From NCBI GenBank assembly GCA_030427725.1, contig JAUICV010000002.1, forward strand, positions 386,436-450,435: 64,000 bases of DNA, written 5' to 3'. Position 1 is the first letter of the stretch. Every line of letters begins with the position of its first letter. The stretch is from Chlamydiia bacterium (lineage in GTDB: Bacteria > Chlamydiota > Chlamydiia > Chlamydiales > GCA-2402025). The notes below the pieces were generated by a model that did no database searches, was not told the DNA's origin, and saw only the letters and a program-made list of their open reading frames with translations. The position numbers were made by a program, and so were the translations under genes. Positions 16,105 through 24,860 of the stretch are shown here, piece after piece.

Positions 16105-17676
16105 TTAATTAAGAACTTCTTGATTTTCTTGAGATTCTAGGTCGGGGGTATTATTGTCAGCCTCAAGAGAAGAGTTTGACGCGTCTTGGAAGCGCTTACC
16201 TAAGGAAAAAGTAGCGGAAATCCAGGTAAATATTACAAGGACGAGGATGGTTGCTATATAGGGGGTACTAGCTGCTACTGTTCCAAAAATCATAAGGAGA
16301 AATTGATGGATTACTGATCCTCCGGACTTTCCTAATCTTGACCCGACGCCGTCAATAGCTGCTTTTCCTTTCAGCTTGCACTCAGCGCTAAGAGGGATAA
16401 AAGACATTTCTTTAGTCGTGTCAAAAACGGTGTATTTACAGGCTCTCGAAAGACAGTTTTGAAGCCCTCCAAAAAATACACTTAGAGCTAATGGAGTAGC
16501 TCCGATGATAATAGCCAGAGAAGCTAGGCCTGTTTCTTTAAAAAGAATGAAAGAGAAAAATAAAACCCCAGTAACTAGTACTGCTACGGGTGTAACAAGG
16601 GCTGTAAATGTCCAGCCGCATCGTCTAATCAAATTACCCGCTATGAAAAGGGCGATAGTTGTAGAGATCATTCCCATCCAGGTCAAAACTTTTCCCATGT
16701 AGACGTTGTATCTCACTGGGTCAGGATAGAGTTGTTTAATCTGATCTTTCCACACAATCTCAATCATGTTCATTGAAAGGTTGTATGTTAAGACTACGAC
16801 TGCTATGCAAATGAGGTATTTTGATTTAGCTAAGTAAGAAAAGTTTTTTCTTAGGCTCATTTTGATTTTTGGCTTCGCTGGAACGGAAGAGTCAGCAGAG
16901 CCCTTTGAAAAGACTCCATTTAGAACAGAAGAGTTATACCATTTGAAAAGAAAGATTGTAATGATGCCGACCAAAACTACAGCTGAAATAATAAGTTTTA
17001 AACTAGTTCCCCAGGAATCATTCGATAAACTTCCAAAAGAAAAAGATCCTTTAGATAGGAAGATTGAAATTTGACCAGAAAATATACTGGCTACGTTAGC
17101 TCCAACTCCTAATATAGCATAAAATCTTTTAGCATCTTTAATAGAGGTTATTTCATTTGCAAAGCCCCAGAATAGAACTGTCATGATCATAGTTCCCCAA
17201 AGCTCACTCATAACGTAGAAAAGAGTGAAAGTCCAATTTCTAATGATCATAATAAGCCCTTGAAACCCTTTTGGAAGAGTCTTCTGAATGGAATCAGCAA
17301 ATGCATGGGGGTGTAATAGATCTTGGTTCGGGTACAATACAAAGGCGAAAAGAAAGAAAAAGGACAAAAAGATGCTTATCATCACATAAAAAACTTTTTC
17401 GATCGTAAATTTATTAGAAAGTTTTGCAAAAATGAAAGTAAAGAAAATGGCCATAGGCAAAATGACCCAAACCTTAATAAAAGGTAGGGCCTCAGCTCCA
17501 GATGACGGGGCTGTGATGACTAAGGCGTCTTTTGCAGCTCTTAGGATGCTGTAGTTAAAGCAAATAAGCGAATATATGATAAAGAGGGGGAGAAACCTTT
17601 TTAGCTCCCAGCGGTGTATCGGCCAGAAATAGGATCGAAGTTTAGAAAATCCAGTTGTTGAGGCCGAAGAGCTCAT
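16105..17676 (-). CDS. nucleotide transporter (ADP/ATP translocase type, NTT/Tlc family)
   Basis: This 523-residue protein has about 12 membrane helices and the Tlc/NTT hallmarks: WPIHRWEL near the start, ILRAAKDALV near 45-54, and SELWGTM near 158. These transporters exchange bacterial ADP for host ATP, or import NTPs, and are typical of Chlamydiae, rickettsiae and plastids. Sequence alone does not decide between ATP/ADP exchange and net nucleotide uptake. The C-terminal 40 residues are polar. The leader (17677-17947) is 271 bases long, so it probably has its own promoter. Confidence 0.95.
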   Translation of the reverse strand: MSSSASTTGFSKLRSYFWPIHRWELKRFLPLFIIYSLICFNYSILRAAKDALVITAPSSGAEALPFIKVWVILPMAIFFTFIFAKLSNKFTIEKVFYVMISIFLSFFFLFAFVLYPNQDLLHPHAFADSIQKTLPKGFQGLIMIIRNWTFTLFYVMSELWGTMIMTVLFWGFANEITSIKDAKRFYAILGVGANVASIFSGQISIFLSKGSFSFGSLSNDSWGTSLKLIISAVVLVGIITIFLFKWYNSSVLNGVFSKGSADSSVPAKPKIKMSLRKNFSYLAKSKYLICIAVVVLTYNLSMNMIEIVWKDQIKQLYPDPVRYNVYMGKVLTWMGMISTTIALFIAGNLIRRCGWTFTALVTPVAVLVTGVLFFSFILFKETGLASLAIIIGATPLALSVFFGGLQNCLSRACKYTVFDTTKEMSFIPLSAECKLKGKAAIDGVGSRLGKSGGSVIHQFLLMIFGTVAASTPYIATILVLVIFTWISATFSLGKRFQDASNSSLEADNNTPDLESQENQEVLN

Positions 17677-17947
17677 CAGGCAAAGTCCTTTCTTAGGGAA
17701 TGAAAAATTGAATATTTGTAACTGTAGAAAATCTTAGTACAAGAAATCTTGCATTGAAAAATCTTAGAAGAGACATGAAATAGGGTCAGCAAATCGTTGA
17801 CCAAAATATCCTCTACATGCAGCAGATTAGCTGCGTTAGTTTGTGTTTATTCTTCTGATGTTTTCTAAAAAAAAACTAAGCTCCATTATAGCTACTTTTC
17901 TATATTTAGCAATGAAAGATTTATAAAATAATACTTAGATGTCAGTT
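17677..17947 (-). other. leader of the nucleotide transporter gene / pgk 3' region
   Basis: This 271-base gap lies downstream of pgk and upstream of the transporter. It holds a small inverted repeat (GCAGC-AGATTA-GCTGC near 17819), two copies of a GAAAATCTTAG-like direct repeat near 17727-17766, and on the minus strand a run of nine T after a weak four-base stem that could end pgk transcription. I see no RNA gene. Confidence 0.35.
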
Positions 17948-19162
17948 TTATTTTGAATCAGTTAAAGCGTCTATTCCAGGCAAAGTTTTGTGCTCAATTA
18001 GCTCAAGAAATGCGCCACCGCCTGTAGAAAGGTGAGTGAATTTATTCTCTATGTGAAGTTGGTTGATGGAAGCTACCGAATCGCCTCCTCCAGCTATTTT
18101 AGTACATTGTAGTCTGCTGATGGCCTTAGCTATTTCAAAGGTGCCGTTTGCAAAGTCTTTTTTTTCAAAAACTCCAAGAGGGCCATTCCAAAAAATAGTT
18201 TGACTGTCTTGAATTTTGTTTTTCCATTCAAAAATTGTTTTTGGTCCGATATCGTAAGCGGTATAGTTTGATGGAAACGCGTTTTCTAAATTGGTTGTTT
18301 TAATAGAAGCGGGTTTTTCTAGTGAGTCTGCAATGATAAAATCTGTTGGAAGGAAGATGGGTACGTTAAGATCTTTTGATATAGTGAATATATGCTTACA
18401 GATGTCTAGTATGTCAGAGGTGTTTTTTGCTTGGCAGGGAAGGTCTCCTTTTGCTTGGAGCATGGATACTGCCATAGCCCCACCTATAAAAAGGGCGTCA
18501 ACTTGCTGAAGTAGCGAAGCTAGAACTCCGGATTTACTAGAAACCTTAGAGCCTCCGACAACTGCAAAAAAAGGTTTTTTAGGGGATCGAAGGTATTTGT
18601 TGAAATTTTCTAGTTCGCGTTGCATTAGAAAGCCCATAGCAGAGCGATCTGGAAGATATTTAGGTATTTCTGTGATAGAGCTGTGTTTTCTATGGGCACA
18701 TCCAAAGGCGTCGTTAATAAAGTAATCACCGAGGCTAGCTAGAGTCTTTGCAAACAAGGGGTCATTTTTTGGGTGTTTTTCTGCTTCATAGAATCGTAAA
18801 TTCTCCAGAAAAAGAATCTCTTTAGGTTTAAGTCTTGATGCTAGGGTTATAGTTTGTTCGCTGATGCAATCATTGGCTATTGTCAAAGGAATGTCTAAAA
18901 GTTTTGCTAAATGTTTGGCGCATGGTGAAAGTGAATAATTTGTGTTAACTTTGCCATCAGGTCTTCCTAGGTGGCTTAAAATGATAATTGAACAATTTTT
19001 TTCTAGAAGATACTTGATTGTTGGCAGTGCCCGGCGGATGCGAGTGTCGTCTGTGATATTTTGCGCTGAATCTAAAGGGACGTTAAAATCAACCCTTAAT
19101 AAAACCTTGGAGTTAGATAAATCAAGATCTGTAATTTGTAACTTTTCCAATTCGAAGCCCAT
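17948..19162 (-). CDS. pgk: phosphoglycerate kinase
   Basis: Pgk converts 1,3-bisphosphoglycerate and ADP into 3-phosphoglycerate and ATP in the cytoplasm. The 404-residue length is standard. The N-terminal signature LLRVDFNVPL (about 21-30), SHLGRPDG, FLENLRFY and the C-terminal nucleotide motifs GGGDS and STGGGA are all present. It lies 37 bases downstream of the dnaQ-like gene on the same strand. With host glucose-6-phosphate import by UhpC it supports substrate-level ATP formation. Confidence 0.97.
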   Translation of the reverse strand: MGFELEKLQITDLDLSNSKVLLRVDFNVPLDSAQNITDDTRIRRALPTIKYLLEKNCSIIILSHLGRPDGKVNTNYSLSPCAKHLAKLLDIPLTIANDCISEQTITLASRLKPKEILFLENLRFYEAEKHPKNDPLFAKTLASLGDYFINDAFGCAHRKHSSITEIPKYLPDRSAMGFLMQRELENFNKYLRSPKKPFFAVVGGSKVSSKSGVLASLLQQVDALFIGGAMAVSMLQAKGDLPCQAKNTSDILDICKHIFTISKDLNVPIFLPTDFIIADSLEKPASIKTTNLENAFPSNYTAYDIGPKTIFEWKNKIQDSQTIFWNGPLGVFEKKDFANGTFEIAKAISRLQCTKIAGGGDSVASINQLHIENKFTHLSTGGGAFLELIEHKTLPGIDALTDSK

Positions 19163-19199
19163 GCATACTGATTTGAATTCGTTTTAAGAAAAACAACCT

Positions 19200-19949
19200 T
19201 TATAGGGAAGAAAAAGGATTCGAAGCTTGTGAAAAAAGTTTTCCGCTTTTCCTTTTTTTTAGTTCGGATTTGATTGAAAATAATAGATCTTGATCAAATT
19301 TTTGTGTAACTGCCCAGGATAGATAAACAGTGGGTATTTCTTTAAATATGCGGCCCTTATATTTTCCAAGAGGCATAGTTTTCATAGTTATTGGTTTTTT
19401 GAGCCTTTCTAACAAGTTTTGAGTCGTTTTGAAATTGGTTGTTAGTCTTTTAAATACTTCGATGTTAACAATGACATCATTCATGGCTCGGTGCGCGCCG
19501 TCAGTAAGTATGTTGAAGTGCTTTCTTAAAACTTCTAGAGAGTTAACGGAAGTTTGTCCATAAAGTCGTGATAATCTCAGAGTATCAATATAAAGTTGAG
19601 AATTTAATTTATTTGGGACTTTATGTTTCTTTGCAGCATTAAGTAAGATATCTATATCAAATTTTATACCATGGCCAATAATGATATGTCCTTCGATAAA
19701 CTTCAGGAATGATGGAAGAACGTCTTGTATGAGAGGTTTTCCTGCAACCATTTTTTGAGTAATGTTGTGGATGCGGATGCTATCTTCTGGAATTGTTCTT
19801 TTGGGATCGATAAGGGTTTCCATTTCTTCAAAATTGTGATCAAAATTGAATTTAACAGCAGCTAGTTCAATAATTTCGTCAGATTCAATGTCAAGCCCTG
19901 TTGTTTCGCAGTCAAGACAGATAAAGTTTTGTTTTTTAAGGAGAGTCAT
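19200..19949 (-). CDS. dnaQ: DnaQ-like 3'-5' exonuclease
   Basis: This DEDDh exonuclease of 249 residues has CLDCETTGLD (motif I, about 12-21), GHGIKFDIDILL in motif II, and HRAMNDVIVN in motif III. The family includes the proofreading epsilon subunit of DNA polymerase III; a stand-alone repair or RNA-processing exonuclease is also possible. Its start overlaps the end of engB by 14 bases. The order tsaE-(engB)-dnaQ next to a CT538-like gene matches Chlamydia as I recall. Confidence 0.88.
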   Translation of the reverse strand: MTLLKKQNFICLDCETTGLDIESDEIIELAAVKFNFDHNFEEMETLIDPKRTIPEDSIRIHNITQKMVAGKPLIQDVLPSFLKFIEGHIIIGHGIKFDIDILLNAAKKHKVPNKLNSQLYIDTLRLSRLYGQTSVNSLEVLRKHFNILTDGAHRAMNDVIVNIEVFKRLTTNFKTTQNLLERLKKPITMKTMPLGKYKGRIFKEIPTVYLSWAVTQKFDQDLLFSIKSELKKRKSGKLFSQASNPFSSL

Positions 19950-20562
19950 TGGTGTTTAAACTTTCGTTGATCATTTGAATTAATGGTTTTCTATAATGCG
20001 AATTCTTGTTTGTGTATCTACAAAAATTCGGTTTAATTCCAGTCTCCTCCAGTATAGCGGTTTCAATTTTAGAAATCTGTTTTTTTCGATCGTTTTTTTT
20101 GAGTTTGTCGTACTTGGTGAGGACCAGAACAAAGGGTTTTTGGTAGAAGTGAGCCCACTTGAGAAGGTCTAAGTCTTCATGGGAGGGGATCCTTCTACAG
20201 TCTAAGAGTATAAGTAGGAGTTTGAGTTGTTTTCTGTTCTTTAAATAGCTTTCAATGCTTTCTGCCCAAAGTTTTTTCATTGATTTTGGTACTTTGGCGA
20301 AGCCGTATCCAGGAAGATCTACAAGAGCTAAAGATTCGTCAGTGATAAAAAAATTAATTGTTTGTGTTTTTCCGGGTTTTGATGAGACGTGAGCTAGTTT
20401 CTTTATTTGGAGTAGATGGTTTAGTAAAGACGATTTTCCTACATTAGATCTACCTACAAAAGCAACTTCTTCCAGGCTTTGCCCATGTCTTGAAAAGATG
20501 TGCTCTGGTAGAGATTCTGATAGAGCGGAAATAGCGAATCTGGCAGTTTTAAAAGGGATCAT
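19936..20562 (-). CDS. engB: ribosome biogenesis GTPase EngB/YsxC
   Basis: EngB is a small TRAFAC GTPase needed for 50S subunit maturation. The 208 residues carry G1 GRSNVGKSSLL (about 38-48), G2/G3 as TQTINFF and VDLPGYGFAKV, and G4 TKYDKLKK. The start overlaps the tsaE stop by four bases, so the genes are coupled. Confidence 0.95.
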   Translation of the reverse strand: MIPFKTARFAISALSESLPEHIFSRHGQSLEEVAFVGRSNVGKSSLLNHLLQIKKLAHVSSKPGKTQTINFFITDESLALVDLPGYGFAKVPKSMKKLWAESIESYLKNRKQLKLLLILLDCRRIPSHEDLDLLKWAHFYQKPFVLVLTKYDKLKKNDRKKQISKIETAILEETGIKPNFCRYTNKNSHYRKPLIQMINESLNTNDSP

Positions 20563-21005
20563 TTTTTTGGTCCTTGGAAGGCTCGAATTTGCCTTTGGGT
20601 ATCGCTAATGTAGTCTATGTAGATGTGGCAAGTGTTTTTCGGTAGGGCGTCTACAATTAGTTCAGGCCATTCTACAATCGAAAGGGAGTCTTTATCATAA
20701 AGATAATCACAAAACCCAAGTTTTTCAAACTCTTCAGAACTTTTCATTCTATATAAGTCGAAATGAAAAACACTTTTTGTTCCCTCATACTCAGCTACGT
20801 AAGTAAAGGTTGGGCTAAGAATGTCTTCAGGCTTGTTGTTAGTAATGGAAGATATTAGACCCTTAGAAAATAAAGTTTTTCCGCTTCCCAGATTACCGTG
20901 GAGACAGATCACCTGATTGTTACCTAGGTTTTTGACGAAGTTTCTCCCTAGTAGAAATGTGTCTTCAGAACAAAGGGATTTAAATTCAAAGAGAGGAGCG
21001 TCCAT
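20559..21005 (-). CDS. tsaE: tRNA threonylcarbamoyladenosine synthesis ATPase TsaE
   Basis: TsaE works with TsaB and TsaD to form t6A37 on tRNAs reading ANN codons. The 148-residue protein has the P-loop GNLGSGKT (about 37-44), SPTFTYVAEYEG, FHFDLYRM and the terminal VEWPELI motif. It lies seven bases after the CT538-like gene and overlaps engB. Confidence 0.95.
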   Translation of the reverse strand: MDAPLFEFKSLCSEDTFLLGRNFVKNLGNNQVICLHGNLGSGKTLFSKGLISSITNNKPEDILSPTFTYVAEYEGTKSVFHFDLYRMKSSEEFEKLGFCDYLYDKDSLSIVEWPELIVDALPKNTCHIYIDYISDTQRQIRAFQGPKK

Positions 21006-21012
21006 AAGTACA

Positions 21013-21732
21013 TTAGCTCTCGAGCCAGTGACTAAGATAGTCTTGAAAATCCCCTTCGTTATTTACAGCTTCAACAAACTCTGAGATTTTATTCTCATCC
21101 ATGTGGTCTTGTATGAAAGTTAGTAAATCATCTTCCATATTGAAACGATTTTGGTTTGGCACATCAACCAAAGAAAGAGGTTTGAGCTGGTTCTTTTTAA
21201 AGTCTTCTATTACAGCTTTTTTTGTATTGAAAAGCTTTCCTGTGATTGCTGATGAATAAACAGTCTTAGTAACAGGTTCTTTTCTTTTTTCGATGTAATT
21301 ATGGATGACGTCCTTGTCTTCTGAAACAAAAAATCTTTTAACTTTTAAACCATTGACCCTTTCGGTGTTCTCAGGGCATTTTGAAACCCATTCATAAATA
21401 GCATCTTGTGGATTTGGATGAGTGTTGTCACCAAACACTTTACCTGTAAAGGGGCAGATGTAAATTTTCTTGGTGTTTTCATTGACGCTTGGTTGACCTA
21501 CTTGTATTTTTATTTCGGTCTCACGCCAGATTTTGCCTTCTTCTTCTAGTTTTTCAACAAGTTTTGTTAAGCTTTGGTAAATTGTTTTTTCTTTAATGAA
21601 AAGAACGGGAGCAAGATGGAATTTTTTCTCTAAGAAAAATAAGTAAGTTGTAACAAGATCTGCTTTCTTGTTTTCCGATAAAAAGTCTTTCAGCTCACCT
21701 TTGAGCTCTGTGGTTATTAGCTTGTTTGACAT
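21013..21732 (-). CDS. conserved chlamydial protein (CT538-like)
   Basis: This 239-residue cytoplasmic protein has no known activity. I recognise it as the gene that lies by tsaE in Chlamydia (CT538 type, a family restricted to Chlamydiae as far as I recall). It has an ICPFTGKVFGDNTHPNPQ segment near 92-109 and a second SSAITGKLFNT segment near 160, which look like two copies of a short [PA][FI]TGK[VL]F repeat, perhaps a redox or metal-type element. It heads the operon with tsaE, engB and dnaQ, and is divergent from ldh. Confidence 0.75.
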   Translation of the reverse strand: MSNKLITTELKGELKDFLSENKKADLVTTYLFFLEKKFHLAPVLFIKEKTIYQSLTKLVEKLEEEGKIWRETEIKIQVGQPSVNENTKKIYICPFTGKVFGDNTHPNPQDAIYEWVSKCPENTERVNGLKVKRFFVSEDKDVIHNYIEKRKEPVTKTVYSSAITGKLFNTKKAVIEDFKKNQLKPLSLVDVPNQNRFNMEDDLLTFIQDHMDENKISEFVEAVNNEGDFQDYLSHWLES

Positions 21733-21910
21733 GGAGTCCCTAACCTAGAAGATTTTTCAAAAATATAGAGAGCTGAGATTAGCGAATTTCCTTTTAATAT
21801 TCAAGGTAGATTTAGAGGGCAATGAGGGTTAGAATTAAAAGGAGCGGGCGTTTAGGAGTAATTTTAATTATAAAAAAAATTTAAGATTTTTTATCTAAGC
21901 AAGAGATAGA

Positions 21911-21940
21911 TTGCTAGTATAGTTTTTTCTATGCTATAAA
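21911..21940 (+). promoter_or_regulatory. probable sigma-66/70 promoter of ldh-argS
   Basis: TTGCTA (21911-21916) and TATAAA (21935-21940) are separated by 18 bases and lie about 50 bases before the ldh start codon in the divergent gap, on the strand needed for ldh and argS. Confidence 0.5.
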
Positions 21941-21992
21941 ATTACACCGAGAAGATTCTTTTTTTGAATATTGGACTAAGTTAGAGAAAGCA

Positions 21993-23072
21993 ATGAAATT
22001 AAAGTTTAAAGAGCTAAATATTAGCGGTTATGAGCGAGTGACTGTAATATCTGAGGAAGAATCTGGTCTGGAAGCTATCATCGCGTTGCACAATACAACC
22101 CTTGGCCCTGCATTAGGGGGGACTCGTTTTTTTAATTACAAAGTTTTCGACGATGCGTTAGAGGATGTTTTAAGGCTTTCTAGAGGGATGACATACAAGG
22201 CGGCAATTGCCAATCTTCCACTGGGTGGGGGTAAAAGCGTTGTGATGCTGGACCCAACAAAACCTAAACCAATGCCTGTTATTCGCGCTTTTGCTGAAGC
22301 TGTTAATGAGCTTCAAGGGCGGTATATTTGTGCTGCAGATTATGGTTGTCGATCAGAAGATATTATTCACTTAAGTCAGTTGACATCACACATAGTAGGT
22401 GTTGCAACAGAAAAAAGTAGCGGTGATCCGGCTCCTTATACAGCATGGGGAACGATTAAAGGGATCGAAGCTACACTAAATAATATTTATGGATCTTCTT
22501 CTATTCAGGGTAAAACTATAGCGATTCAGGGTTTAGGAAATGTAGGGATTCGAATAGCCGAGTATCTTTATTGGAGGGGCGCGCTGCTGATTGTTTCTGA
22601 TTTAGATGAAAGCAAGTTAGCTTATGCTAGTCAACGATTTGGGGCTAAAACTGTTGCTTTAGAAAAAATTACCACTGCAGAGTGTGATATTTTGGTTCCG
22701 TGTGCGATTGGAAAAGTTTTTAACGAAGAAATTATAGGAAAACTAAATTGTAAAGGGATCGCTGGTTGTGCCAATAACCAACTTACACAAGAAACTGACG
22801 CAAAGCTTATAAAGAAGTTAGGGATCGTTTATGCTCCTGATTTTGTAATAAGTGGAGGTGGGCTCATCAACGTGTCTTTTGAGTTAAAAGATAAAGGGTA
22901 TGATCCAATTGCTGCTCGAAATAAAATTGATGAGATTTATGAAACTTTAGAAACAATCTATGCTCAGGCTGATAAAACAGGCGCTTCAACTCATATGACT
23001 GCGGTTGCTTTGGCTGAATATAGATTAAAATTTGGAAGTGAAACAAGTGAAATTAATGCATGTCTTTCGTAG
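21993..23072 (+). CDS. ldh: leucine (branched-chain) dehydrogenase
   Basis: This NAD-dependent amino acid dehydrogenase has 359 residues. The catalytic lysine lies in LGGGKSVV (about 76-83), KAAIANLP precedes it, and the Rossmann motif is IQGLGNVG (about 177-184). It deaminates leucine, valine or isoleucine reversibly to the 2-oxo acid. A Chlamydia ldh homologue is known. It is followed by argS with a 33-base gap. Substrate preference among the Glu/Leu/Phe/Val family cannot be proven, but length and motif context fit Leu/Val dehydrogenase. Confidence 0.88.
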   Translation: MKLKFKELNISGYERVTVISEEESGLEAIIALHNTTLGPALGGTRFFNYKVFDDALEDVLRLSRGMTYKAAIANLPLGGGKSVVMLDPTKPKPMPVIRAFAEAVNELQGRYICAADYGCRSEDIIHLSQLTSHIVGVATEKSSGDPAPYTAWGTIKGIEATLNNIYGSSSIQGKTIAIQGLGNVGIRIAEYLYWRGALLIVSDLDESKLAYASQRFGAKTVALEKITTAECDILVPCAIGKVFNEEIIGKLNCKGIAGCANNQLTQETDAKLIKKLGIVYAPDFVISGGGLINVSFELKDKGYDPIAARNKIDEIYETLETIYAQADKTGASTHMTAVALAEYRLKFGSETSEINACLS

Positions 23073-23105
23073 GGGAGGTGTGCTGTAGGATAAAAAGAGA
23101 TAGAG

Positions 23106-24860
23106 ATGCAAAATTTATTGGATTTTTTAAAGGATAAAACCGAAATTGCTGTTAAAAAGTTGTTTGGTGAGAAAATCTTAGAAGGTCATCCTGAAATATT
23201 TTCAGATATAACCCAGGCAACCCAAGAGAAATTTGGTCATTATCAGTGCAATAGCTCATTAAAACTTGCAAAGCTTTTAAAAAAAAATCCAAGACAGATT
23301 GCAGAAGAGCTAAAAGAGCAATTTCTTGCTGATGGGGGATGTTTTGAATCCGTAGAGATTGCAGGACCTGGTTTTATCAATCTAACACTTTCAAATGATT
23401 TTTTAGAGAGCGAAATTAATTCACAACTTCAAGATTCGAGACTTGGAGTTGCTAAGGTAAAAAAAGACAGAGTCGTTGTTGAGTTTTCGTCTCCAAATAT
23501 AGCAAAAGAGCTTCATGTTGGGCACCTTCGATCCACAATTATTGGTGAATCTCTAGCGAGATTAATGGAATTTTTGGGACATGATGTTTTAAGGCTTAAT
23601 CATGTTGGTGATTGGGGTACTCAGTTTGGTATGTTGATTGCTTACTTAAAAAAATTTCATGAGGATGTCCTAGAAGGAAATGAAGATGCTGAGCTGTCAG
23701 AGCTCATGCATTGGTATAAAGAGTCTAAAAAACTTTTTGATGAAGATTCTGTCTTTAAAGCGTCTGCCCAAAGAGAAGTTGTTGATTTACAAGCTCATAG
23801 TCCTGTTTCTTTAAAAGCTTGGAAGAAAATCTGTGAGATATCAAGAAAAGCCTTTCATGAGATTTATGATCTTCTTGATGTTTCCCTACAAGAAAGAGGT
23901 GAGTCTTTTTACAATCCAATGCTTCCTGAAATTGTCAGCGATTTAGAGAAGAAGCAACTTATAGTAGAAGATCAGGGAGCTAGGTGTGTTTTTTTAGAAG
24001 GATTTGAAGGAAAAGAAGGGAAGCCATTACCTGTAATAGTTCAAAAATCAGATGGAGGATATAACTATTCTACAACTGATTTAGCAGCTCTGAGACAAAG
24101 GGCTCAAGAGGAGGCTGCTCAAAGGGTTATCTACGTGGTAGATGCGGGACAAAGTCTTCATTTCCAAATGATTTATGCAACAGCGGAAAAAGCTGGGTTT
24201 TATGATCCTATGGTCACTAAACCAGAGCATGTTGCCTTTGGTGTTGTTTTAGGTTCAGATGGGAAAAAATTTAAAACGAGATCAGGAGAGACTGAAAAGC
24301 TTATAGATTTATTGAAGAAGGCAGTTAAAAAAGCTAAAGCGATTCTTGAAGAAAGGCTGCCGGATCTTGCGGGCGCAGAGCTTGAAGAGGCTGCACAGAC
24401 ACTTGGAATAGATGCGGTTAAGTACGCAGATCTTTCTTGTCATAGGCTAAAAGATTATGTTTTTAGCTATGATAGAATGCTGAAGTTTGAAGGTAATACA
24501 GCAGCCTTCTTGCTTTATGCATATGTAAGGATCAATAGCATAGAAAAAAAATCTGATAAATCCATTAAAGAGCTTTTAAAAACAGAAAAAATTAAACTCA
24601 ACAATCCGACTGAAATGTCTCTTGCGGTGCATTTGAGACGCTTTGGGGAATCCTTAGAGGTTGTCGATAGAGAGCTTTTGCCGAACAGATTATCTGATTA
24701 TCTCTATCATCTAGCTGAGAAATTTCATGCATTTTTTAGAGACTGTCAAGTTGTAGGATCTAAAGAGGAAAATAGTCGTTTGTTACTTTGTGAGCTTACT
24801 AGAAAAATACTCAAAAAAGGCTTGTATATTCTAGGTCTTAAAACTTTAGAGAAGATGTAG
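23106..24860 (+). CDS. argS: arginyl-tRNA synthetase
   Basis: This class I aminoacyl-tRNA synthetase of 584 residues charges tRNA-Arg. The N-terminal Add1 domain recognises the tRNA D-loop. The HIGH motif is HVGH (about 139-142, in SPNIAKELHVGHLRST), and the KMSKS counterpart is the degenerate KFKTRSG near 395. A DALR anticodon-binding domain with the YAYVRI segment ends the protein. It follows ldh and ends exactly where the convergent EpmB-like gene ends. Confidence 0.97.
   Translation: MQNLLDFLKDKTEIAVKKLFGEKILEGHPEIFSDITQATQEKFGHYQCNSSLKLAKLLKKNPRQIAEELKEQFLADGGCFESVEIAGPGFINLTLSNDFLESEINSQLQDSRLGVAKVKKDRVVVEFSSPNIAKELHVGHLRSTIIGESLARLMEFLGHDVLRLNHVGDWGTQFGMLIAYLKKFHEDVLEGNEDAELSELMHWYKESKKLFDEDSVFKASAQREVVDLQAHSPVSLKAWKKICEISRKAFHEIYDLLDVSLQERGESFYNPMLPEIVSDLEKKQLIVEDQGARCVFLEGFEGKEGKPLPVIVQKSDGGYNYSTTDLAALRQRAQEEAAQRVIYVVDAGQSLHFQMIYATAEKAGFYDPMVTKPEHVAFGVVLGSDGKKFKTRSGETEKLIDLLKKAVKKAKAILEERLPDLAGAELEEAAQTLGIDAVKYADLSCHRLKDYVFSYDRMLKFEGNTAAFLLYAYVRINSIEKKSDKSIKELLKTEKIKLNNPTEMSLAVHLRRFGESLEVVDRELLPNRLSDYLYHLAEKFHAFFRDCQVVGSKEENSRLLLCELTRKILKKGLYILGLKTLEKM

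Noticed and set aside
17677-17947. tRNA or small RNA in the nucleotide transporter leader
   Set aside because: Only five-base stems are present; no cloverleaf, T-loop sequence or strong promoter-terminator pair could be built.
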